From positions 6,208,243 to 6,272,242 of the forward strand of contig NC_049907.1 in assembly GCF_001411555.2 (NCBI RefSeq): a DNA stretch of 64,000 nt. Reading direction: 5' to 3'. The DNA comes from Juglans regia (taxonomy: Eukaryota; Streptophyta; Magnoliopsida; Fagales; Juglandaceae). Within the stretch, counting starts at the first letter, position 1. Every line of letters starts with the position of its first letter. Shown in pieces: positions 57,401-64,000 of this stretch. Below the pieces are notes generated by a model. It was not told the DNA's origin, searched no databases, and worked only from the letters and a program-made list of their open reading frames with translations. The position numbers and the translations under genes are program-made.

Positions 57401-59064
57401 ATAGCAAGATATTTCAAGAGAAAATTTTGGAAGATAATTATTAACAGAGGGAAGAAAATTTAGCTGTAGTTTTTTCCTTCATTGTGGGGAAGACCTAGCA
57501 GCAACATAAATTGGTGACAATATAGCTTTTTATAAGTATTTTTTGGCAGTGAGCACAACATTGTTTGGTGAAAGCTGTTCCCAAAACTTATCCATTTTCT
57601 CCTTAAACATCGTCGCCTTTTACATTTTTGGAGGATAGAATCTTTTTTGCCTTCCACTTTTGAGGTTTTATAAAGTACCTACCCCTAATTTGTATGCTCT
57701 CTCTGGAGCTCCTGCTTTCAAACAAATCAATCAGTTTGTGGCCAGATGGAACGAAAAGCCTTTATTAGAGTACTGGTGAAAACCTATCATCTCAAATGGT
57801 TGGTGTGTGAAGACTTTCGCTTCTCCATGGAGCTGACATCTATTTGTAACATACCTCCTTCTTCTAGGAACAATTTAATATTCTTCCACTCATCTCTGTA
57901 AATGGTGGAAATCGACTTATCCTTGGTTTTTGGCACTGCGAATCACTAAATTCAAGCGTGCTGGGACACATCAACCTGACCTTCAGGCATGGAACATCTG
58001 ACCCCTGGTTGTTAGCAGTTCCATCCCTCTCCGTGGCAGTACTTACTAAAAGATCTTAGCTGTTATTTGGAATACATGAGGGTCAGAGAAGAGTACGTTG
58101 CTTGGTGATAATCGATTATCACCAAGCACCTATTCTTCTCCTCATCTTATTTGTAATTTATGTGCATTTGGGGAAACAAAGAACAAAAAATGCATCACTT
58201 TGTCGAATAATGCAGATTAGCCTGATCCTTCTTATGTTCTTTAGGTTGATGCTGCTGTTGTTACATTTAAGTTGAAGCAAGCTGCGGAGTATCCCCAAGT
58301 TTCTTCCATAAAGAGCTTCTTCTCAATGGTACTGTCAATTTATATATTATCCTTATAAAATTTTCATATTTTTATTGTTCCGACAAACTTAATAGTTCTA
58401 GCTATGGTACTCTTATTATTTTTTATTCCTAGAAGACCAAAACTTAGAATTATGTTATATATTACACACTCGTCTTATTTTTATCGCAATATGCTAATGT
58501 AGGATTATCCATCAACAATTAGATCATCTCTTATGTTTTTAAAATAACAAATTCAAAGGTTGATAAATGATGTCACATCATCATCGTAACGGGATAGGAA
58601 TTTGAAGAAAATGTAATATTTATATCATTTTTCTAGAATTTAAGACTTATGCAGCCTTTACCACATGAACCAAGGCCATCTATATTGTTGATTATTCTTT
58701 TAACTTCTAGTTATATCAGTTTGAGGACTGCCTCGTTATTTCATTCTGGTAAATAGGTTTTTGCTTTTTTGTTGAAATATAGGTAAATTCTGCCTTCAAC
58801 GGGAAACGTAAGATGTTACGGAGATCACTCCAGCACATATGCACATCCCTCGAAATTGAACAAGCTTTGGGAAGATTTGGTCTTCCAGCTACCGTAAGTA
58901 TTGGGAATTAGAGGAGTTGATAGCTTAGTACTATGGTCTCCGAAAAGCTCTTTAAGTTGGCAATATCTCTGTTAATTAATCTTCCATGGTTTTTGCAGTC
59001 TAGACCAGAGGAGCTTACATTGGATGATTTCGTGAAGCTGCATAACTTGATTGCCAAAGAATAG
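51479..59064 (+). CDS. PFC1: Chloroplast rRNA adenine N6-dimethyltransferase (KsgA/Dim1 family, PALEFACE1-like), ten exons
   Basis: Transfers methyl groups from S-adenosylmethionine to two adjacent adenines near the 3' end of plastid 16S rRNA (family knowledge). Exons: 51479-51733, 52017-52166, 52613-52669, 53436-53537, 54883-54978, 55082-55166, 57149-57201, 58245-58328, 58783-58893, 58999-59064. They give 1059 bp, or 352 aa, all GT-AG and with no lesion. The first 75 or so residues are Ser/Pro/Arg-rich like a transit peptide and include a QS repeat. [15 protein letters not shown] opens the enzyme. SAM motif I is [12 protein letters not shown] (about 109-120). The catalytic motif NIPF is at 192-195, and the C-terminal helical domain is [17 protein letters not shown] to the end. 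Length fits the Arabidopsis relative. The start is the only Met giving a transit peptide in frame. The donor of exon 1 (GTCCTC) is weak. Confidence 0.93.
51618..51664 (+). repeat. GCCAAA hexanucleotide repeat in the transit peptide coding region
   Basis: About seven GCCAAA units (one GTCAAA) encode an alternating Gln-Ser run. The period of six keeps the frame, so unit number can vary without breaking the protein. Confidence 0.9.
52515..52592. repeat. 38-bp tandem duplication in intron 2
   Basis: AAATTCTTTTTCTTCTRTAT with TGATTCCATAGACT is present twice in a row, ahead of the exon 3 acceptor. Confidence 0.8.
54332..54544 (+). mobile_element. tRNA-derived SINE in intron 4, 213 bp
   Basis: The 10-bp duplication TATTTCACCA flanks it exactly (54322-54331 and 54545-54554). 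Inside are an A-box-like TGGGCTTGGGG (about 54345) and a B box GGTTCAAATCC (54377-54387) spaced as in an RNA polymerase III promoter, a GC-rich body, and a terminal A10 tail. It is in the same orientation as the host gene. Confidence 0.85.
54377..54387 (+). promoter_or_regulatory. Pol III B box of the SINE
   Basis: GGTTCAAATCC matches the tRNA-type consensus GGTTCRANNCC. The A box lies about 30 bp upstream. Confidence 0.75.
54741..54763. repeat. (TG)n(CG)n tract in intron 4
   Basis: Eight TG units run into four CG units. Alternating purine-pyrimidine DNA of this kind can adopt Z-form; that is inference. Confidence 0.85.
55338..56865 (+). mobile_element. 5'-truncated LINE in intron 6, about 1.5 kb
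   Basis: The plus strand reads the end of a plant L1-type reverse transcriptase ([69 protein letters not shown]). It continues with the zf-RVT domain ([47 protein letters not shown]). Several frameshifts break it. Flanks 55318-55337 and 56866-56885 share ATCTCTSCACCCAGTGGKTA with two mismatches, a 20-bp target duplication typical of LINEs. The 3' end has AAATAAAATCTC and a very short A tail. It runs in the same direction as the host gene. Confidence 0.88.
57064..57084. repeat. Poly(T) run in intron 6
   Basis: About 20 T directly before the polypyrimidine region of the exon 7 acceptor, 65 bp upstream of it. Confidence 0.8.
58086..58140. repeat. Long palindrome in intron 7
   Basis: 58099-58128 is a perfect 30-bp palindrome (arm TGCTTGGTGATAATC, no loop). 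After a two- to three-base bulge the pairing continues for ten more positions on each side (GAGAAGAGTA with TATTCTTCTC), giving arms of about 27 bases. Confidence 0.9.
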
Positions 59065-59892
59065 TGCTTCTGGTTTTTATGAACGGCAACTTAAAAGGCT
59101 GAAGTCCCAACACGGCCTGATGGACTACATTGTGGAAATTGCACCAGAGTTAAAAGGCAAACATGGTCCCCGATGATTAACATCATGTCATCATCCATGG
59201 CTGAAAGGTGAATTGGAGATGAAATAGGTTGTGGGCAAGTCTACTTGAACGCACTTTGAGGGCCAAAGCGGCACACTTGTGGCTGGAACAGCGTTTATGA
59301 GCCCCAAAAGTCAAGCTCATGCAATGAATGTAAGCATGGTGTGCACCATAACTCATCTTCCCCTGCAACCGCTGCTTTATTTTTCCTTACTTTTTATCTA
59401 CCCATCTGATCGTACCATAAGTTGAGTTGTACATGGAGATGAATATTTATGCACAAGTTTAGAGATGTCATGATTTTGTAATGCTCTTACGAGAAGATAA
59501 CAGGGACATCAAATGGTTTCAAATGAACAATTTCTGTAAACGAACCTCTAACAAGTGAAATACTCTTAAAAGAATATCAAACAATTTACCAGCAAAAATC
59601 CCCAACATTTTGGTTTTACTAGGGTGAGTTCAAGAACTTGCTGCTCATTCAACGTGTTCCTGATGTTGTACTATCGAAAGTGACCAATGATTACCATAAC
59701 CCATTCTTGTCCCTATTTCATTTGAAATGTAAAGCCAGACCCCATCACACAAAAAAAAATTGGCTGCATTTAATAAGTTAATCCACACTGCCCAAAAATC
59801 ACTTCTCTAAGGTCTGTTCATAGCATAGGCAATGGAGATTTCCTCTGTTTCTGCCCTGTTTTTGCTCTGTTTCTCCAGCCTCCTTTGCTCCC
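59065..59892. other. 3' UTR and convergent intergenic region
   Basis: The methyltransferase gene and the next gene face each other tail to tail with about 830 bp between stop codons. The 3' UTR of the first probably reaches about 59480 (TGAATATTTATGCAC, TTTTGTAATGC). No other gene seen. Confidence 0.5.
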
Positions 59893-60441
59893 TTAGCCAT
59901 GAAACTGGTAGACAAGGTCCAAAGCCCTCAACCTCGTCGCGTGAGGATCAAAACCCTTCACTCCCACTGCATACCCATCATCGTACAGCCTTCTATCCTC
60001 AGCTACCGCCGAAGGCGATAACGATCGCTTCGGCCGCTTATTCCTTATAAAGAAATCCCGCATCTTCTCCTCCACCTTATCAAGCGTGCCCTTCGAATTC
60101 TCTCCAGCTTCTTCCACCGCATCATCATCACCATCCATGATCTGCATCGGTTGGGTATCGTTGCCATCGGCAACGGTAGCTGTGGCGGCACCGGTTGCGG
60201 AGGAGAGGGAGTTAGCGGCGGCGGCAGGAGGCGGAGGAAAAAGAAGAGGCGGCGGAAGAGGGAGTTGGGTTTTGGAGAGGAAGGCGGAGAGATGGTGGTG
60301 AGCTTGGTGGAGGGAAGTGTAGATTTGGAGGAGGTGAGTCGGGTCGGTGGTGGTGTGGAGCTGTTTAGCCATGTGGGTGGCTTGCTCCAGAGAAAGTACC
60401 ACCTGCTCTACCATTGTTGCTTCCCCTGCCATTTCCTCCAT
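59893..60441 (-). CDS. Conserved-looking plant protein of unknown function, 182 aa, single exon
   Basis: The frame starts MEEMAGEATMVEQVVLSLEQ and ends RLRALDLVYQFHG. The first 60 residues are helical and His/Gln-rich (THMAKQLHTTTDP, LHQAHHHLSAFL). A Pro/Ala-rich stretch follows (PPPLLFPPPPAAAANS), then an acidic stretch (DGDDDAVEEAGE) and a basic one (RNKRPKRSLSPS) that could be a nuclear signal. No known domain is recognised. Codon use and GC content are clearly higher than in the surrounding AT-rich DNA. The start is preceded by a (GA)n leader on its strand (plus-strand CT repeat at 60460-60486), common in plant 5' UTRs. The shadow frames on the opposite strand are shorter. It is a real gene by composition; the function is open. 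Confidence 0.75.
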   Translation of the reverse strand: MEEMAGEATMVEQVVLSLEQATHMAKQLHTTTDPTHLLQIYTSLHQAHHHLSAFLSKTQLPLPPPLLFPPPPAAAANSLSSATGAATATVADGNDTQPMQIMDGDDDAVEEAGENSKGTLDKVEEKMRDFFIRNKRPKRSLSPSAVAEDRRLYDDGYAVGVKGFDPHATRLRALDLVYQFHG

Positions 60442-60458
60442 GATTGTTTACCTTTCCC

Positions 60459-60486
60459 TCTCTCGCTCTCTCTCTCTCTCTCTCTC
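60459..60486. repeat. (CT)n microsatellite in the probable 5' UTR
   Basis: About 13 CT units, just upstream of the start codon at 60441 on the minus strand, where it reads (GA)n. Confidence 0.85.
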
Positions 60487-60886
60487 AAAGTTTAGAGTTT
60501 TTCTCTTCACAGTTTTTAGGTTCTTTTCTTTCTAGAACGTTCTCCTCCACAAACAAGACGGAGACTACTGGGGAACAAAATTGATGTGGGAATTACACGT
60601 ATGTGGGTTCGGTTGTGGTAAATCTTCAAACTTCTTAAAAAGTTTGTGGGAGTAGATGTGCTTATGTCGTGGGTTCCAACTTCCCTCACCCTCAGAAGTC
60701 AGATCAGCCTCAGGAGTTAAAAGTAGGCCAGCCCTGAACCCTGAGGGCTCTTCATCTTTGTAGGGCCGCTGTAGATCAGACTTTTTTCAAGAATTTGATG
60801 ACTTGAAGCGAAAGAGATAATACAGCTTAAAAAATCCACAGCAACAATTGTTACCATAAACATCTATCTCTCTGATCATTTGAATT

Positions 60887-61072
60887 AGTTAACGTTTGAA
60901 TATAAATTGAGATAAAAATTAAAAGTTGAATAAAATATTATTTTAAATATTATTATTTTTAAAAATTAAAAAAATTAAATTATTTATTATATTTTATATA
61001 AGAATTTAAAAAAATTATAATGATGAAATAAGATGAAATATTTTCACTATCTAAATAAAATGTTAACTTTTT
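60887..61072 (-). mobile_element. Tourist-like MITE, inverted copy
   Basis: The reverse complement has the family core (CATTATAATTTTTTTAAATT, ATATAATAAATAATTTAATT, TATTTTATTCAACTTTTAAT). The ends read GTTAACGTTTGAATA and CTAAATAAAATGTTAAC, so they are diverged but still inverted. Confidence 0.65.
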
Positions 61073-61569
61073 TTTTTTTTTTTTCCTTCTCTCTTTCTTC
61101 AAACCAATAGGGTCTTATATTTAGCTAGTTGTATTAGGCCATTAGCCTGTCCAGTCCAAGTCTCGGAGCAGTGCTGTACATGTTATATGGACCAATTTAT
61201 TTCCTTTTTTTGTAATTGCCAGCAAAATGATGCCCTGGTAAGAGAATATCATATTTTTCTTTTGTGTAGTGCTTTACCTTTGCAAGAGAACATCACTACT
61301 TTTCCTTTCTTCCCAGGGATCACAACATATGAAGAAACTTGAATAGGAAGCCAATCTCTAAAAACAATGTAAACAATTATTTATGTACCATCAAATTTTC
61401 AATGAAGTTGTTCATATACTTGTTCTTGCAGAGAGAGAAAAAGTTATTTGACAAAGCAAAGCAGAAAATTGAAGCGAGTACAACTCAACAAAACAGCCCA
61501 TGAATATATTAGAGCTCCAGGAAGCAGGTAGTAATGTAGAATAAACATGGTTATCATTTTAGACTCATA

Positions 61570-62967
61570 CTAAGCATTTAACATCCGGAGATAGTCATCT
61601 ATTATAGACATTGCCGATGAACGGTAGCTGGAACCGAAGAGATTGTAATGATTTAAATAATGATACAACATATAAAGATCTCTCCTCTTCTCAAAGCCTG
61701 GCTGTTTGGGCATCACCTGGAGAAGACACAAACTATTAACAAAAGAGAACTCTTAGATAATATCTACAAGGATATTAAAAGGCTAAATTGAGAAGGTTTT
61801 GATTGTGGAGGGAAAGGAGGAGAATACACTACACAAGCGCAAATCAGCTTGATATTGGGTTAGTCAGTTTTTCTCTAGAAAACAAGGCCAGTTTATTTGG
61901 TAAGTAATATATAACTGAATTGAATATATTAATAGAAAGATATAAATTATAATTCAAGTCTTTTAAGCAATTCGCCACAGGGTTACGTTTGAACTAAATG
62001 CTTATTAAATCTACAAAAATACTTTGAATTGTCTGTTTGAAGATGATAATACCTCAAAATAGGCGTTATAGAATGATCCTCCAAAGCCAGCGCACCACGA
62101 CATTCCAAATTCTGCTTCACTATGTCCATCTATAGCAAAAGTTCAGAGTGTCATCACAAGTGGTGCTTTATGTTTTCGATTTCTATAGCATGCTTCAAGA
62201 AGTACTAAACACACTAGAGAATAGAAAAAATTATAATCAGAATAAACTGCAAACAAATAATATCACATCCACTGCAACTTTTATGTGCGACTAGTACAAA
62301 TCCCAGAAATCTTTGGGGTGTGATTTTAAATTTTATTCTCAATAATAGAGCTGATTGCTAAGTGTCAAATCTCACATTGGTTCATTACTAGGTGGCACTG
62401 AGCTTTATAAATAACTCTATGAAGTTATAAGTGTAAACTTGAGTAGCCCTTTTGGAGTATAAACACAGCTACAATTAGCACTTTTCTTCGCTCAATACAA
62501 ATTACTTTTGTAAACTTCCCTTTTATCAAAACTACAGAACGTGTATTTCTGGAAATGCCCCCACCACCTACCTCTACGTTCTCCAAAGAAAATTGCCAGT
62601 AAAACATGGAGCTGTGTCCCCAAATTAGAGTCACCTTTATCTCAATCACGATAAGGAAGCCTCCTCATAATCCTCAGGTGTCTTATCTGCTTGCTTCTAC
62701 AGTAAAGGCTAAGGGTATACTAAATAATGTTAGTAACATATTCTACGTCTTATTATTAACATAAAAGAAAGGACCGATCAAAAAACATGAAAGAAAGGGA
62801 GTTCTGAAAGAGCCTTGAAATTAGGGGTGGGCAGCGGGGCCCCGAACCCCGCTGCCCCGCCCCCATCCCCCCCTCCCCCGCATGGCGGGGCTGGTAACCC
62901 GGCCCCGCATCTAGGGACCCTAGTGGGGGCGGGTGGCAGGGAGGGCCCACCTGCCCCTGCTTACATT

Positions 62968-63001
<34 letters not shown>

Positions 63002-63765
63002 GTAAACATAAATATATATTTATATTTTACAAATTGTGTATATATAAATATATATTACAATTTGTTAGACTTGTTCACAAAATATGTACTGGCAAATTTA
63101 AAAACTAAACAGTTTAAAAACTAATACACTACAATTTACACAAAATATGCACTAGCAAATTTAAAAATTACATAGTTTTTAAATTATAGTCATATTTACA
63201 AAATTTAAATTTATAATTTGGGTCTAAAAATGTATTTTTAATTACTTTTGGACTTAAAAATAATTTTTAAACCAAGTAAAATGTAGTGTTTTTTTTAAGT
63301 AGACGAATCCGCCCCGCACCCCGCCCGGTTGGCTGGGTGCGGGGGTGAAAACTGGTAGCACCCCTACTTGAAATCTTTGACTAAGAAAAAGCTAACTTGA
63401 AATGAACTAAGAAAAAAAGCTAACTTGAAATATCTGACTTTCTCACATTTTGAAGCCAGCCAGAGTATGCCCATCCCCAAATTCCCATTCACAAACATCG
63501 GAGACCAAAATTATGAAAAACAAAGCTTCGCATAACCATTATCAAATCTTGATTTTCAATGTTGAAGTAACTATTTTTAAACAAGATTATTTTTTCTGGA
63601 ACCATATTTAGAGTAACAACTTACAATAACATGCGGGATCAAGTATAACAGGCTCGCCACTTCTGTCAGAACTGATATTTCCACTCCACAGGTCTCCATG
63701 TAGCAAGCTAGACTCAATCGCCACATTGTCAAATAGAGGTGCCAAACTCTTCACCAGCCTTTGTC
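61570..63765 (-). CDS. Fructosamine-3-kinase / ribulosamine-3-kinase family protein, C-terminal exons (partial)
   Basis: Members phosphorylate sugars bound to protein amines so that the adduct falls off, a deglycation repair; plant members are usually plastid-targeted (family knowledge). Visible exons (minus): 63765-63625, 62129-62053, 61716-61570. All have AG/GT borders and agree in phase (1, 1, 0). The protein reads GQRLVKSLAPLFDNV, then the catalytic loop LLHGDLWSGNISSD with the Asp base. Next is the metal-binding LDPACYYGHSEAEFGM, then CAGFGGSFYNAYFE and the C-terminal MPKQPGFEKRRDLYMLYHYL, ending LRMLNA. The N-terminal half, including the ATP-binding lobe, lies beyond the right edge. Intron 62130-63624 carries a non-autonomous hAT element. 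No lesion is seen. Confidence 0.93.
62330..62660. repeat. Possible LTR-like fragment in the kinase gene intron
   Basis: GTGTCAAATCTCACATTGGT and GCTTTATAAATAACTCTATG resemble the conserved SCCACATYGG motif and TATA region of small plant LTR elements and promoters. No paired LTR or target duplication was found, so the call is weak. Confidence 0.3.
62822..63366 (+). mobile_element. Non-autonomous hAT element (545 bp) with GC-rich ends
   Basis: A perfect 8-bp duplication CTTGAAAT flanks it (62814-62821 and 63367-63374). Termini are TAGGGGTG and CACCCCTA, an exact 8-bp inverted pair. Next to them are GC-rich blocks (CCCCGCTGCCCCGCCCCC at the left, CCGCCCCGCACCCCGCCC at the right), while the middle is AT-rich with a (TA)n tract at 62967-62990. 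No coding potential. It lies in an intron of the fructosamine kinase gene. Confidence 0.88.
62967..62999. repeat. (TA)n microsatellite inside the hAT element
   Basis: About twelve TA units and a short continuation. Confidence 0.85.
63375..63440. repeat. Short direct repeat next to the hAT insertion
   Basis: GACTAAGAAAAAGCTAACTT with GAAAT is followed at once by a second copy (GAACTAAGAAAAAAAGCTAA, then CTTGAAAT). The repeat contains the target sequence CTTGAAAT, so the insertion site itself lay in a small tandem repeat. Confidence 0.8.
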
Positions 63766-64000
63766 CTATCAAGAGTATGATGAGTAAATGTCACATGCCA
63801 TTAATCATTTTCATTAATGTTTAGCTACAAATATATCAGCAATGACATATATCATATGTTTCTTCTTTCATTCTCTTTTTTCTTATGCTTTCTAAGGAGG
63901 GAGCGGGGAGGGAATTGTATTTGGTGAAATGCTATCACATATTCAAAAGAGCATTATTATGAAAAGGCAGCCATTCAGGTATTTCAAGTACCAAATTCTG
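63766..64000. other. Intron of the fructosamine kinase gene at the window edge
   Basis: No further exon was recognised up to the edge. Intron continues outside the window. Confidence 0.5.

Larger units (their letters stand above)
60442..61569. other. Intergenic, head of one gene and tail of the next
   Basis: Contains the inverted MITE at 60887-61072 and a T-run near 61070-61085. No further gene was recognised. Confidence 0.5.

Noticed and set aside
60086..60495. Plus-strand frames of 71-114 aa over the 182-aa gene
   Set aside because: Antisense shadows of the GC-rich coding region, with Gly/Arg runs mirroring the Pro/Ala stretch.
62756..63124. Pro/Gly-rich and Tyr/Ile-rich frames at 62.8-63.1 kb
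   Set aside because: They reflect the GC caps and the (TA)n core of the hAT element.

Overview
This window looks like repeat-rich nuclear DNA from a eudicot plant, probably a woody one. It has spliced genes with AT-rich introns, tRNA-iMet-type primer binding sites, and fragments of nearly every class of plant transposable element. I suspect Fagales/Juglandaceae from the general look of the repeats, but nothing in the window proves it.

Only four loci look like functional host genes. (1) At 20510-25161 (minus) is an intact seven-exon receptor-like protein gene: extracellular LRRs, one membrane helix, no kinase. I rebuilt its splicing as 1113 codons without a lesion. (2) At 51479-59064 (plus) is an intact ten-exon gene for the chloroplast KsgA/Dim1-type rRNA adenine dimethyltransferase (PALEFACE1/PFC1-like, 352 aa). 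Its introns carry a SINE, a truncated LINE and a long perfect palindrome. (3) At 59893-60441 (minus) is a single-exon gene for a 182-aa plant protein of unknown function. (4) At 61570-63765 (minus) are the last three visible exons of a fructosamine/ribulosamine-3-kinase family gene that runs off the right edge.

Layout. 1-4380: Ty3/gypsy debris and a hAT transposase pseudogene. 4383-7540: 3' part of an Athila-like gypsy element. 7548-10411: a PIF/Harbinger element with tail-to-tail transposase and Myb-like ORF relics around a 21-bp minisatellite. 11220-13975: a 2.76-kb solo LTR. 14479-15362: a near-identical 294-bp triplication. 16717-18760: a second hAT pseudogene. 19960-43540: the receptor-like protein gene and at least five broken paralogue pieces, one split by a young 4984-bp Ty1/copia element with a perfect GTATC target duplication. 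MITEs and non-autonomous hAT elements are interspersed. 45255-49098: a CACTA/En-Spm-like element with dense TTCGAACGT-type subterminal repeats. 49620-50370: a copia fragment. 51-64 kb: the gene-rich end.

The main biology is an expanding and decaying receptor-like protein cluster shaped by transposons, beside a quiet housekeeping block. All transposon coding regions I could read carry stops or frameshifts, so no element in the window appears autonomous. I found no tRNA or rRNA gene and no CRISPR array.
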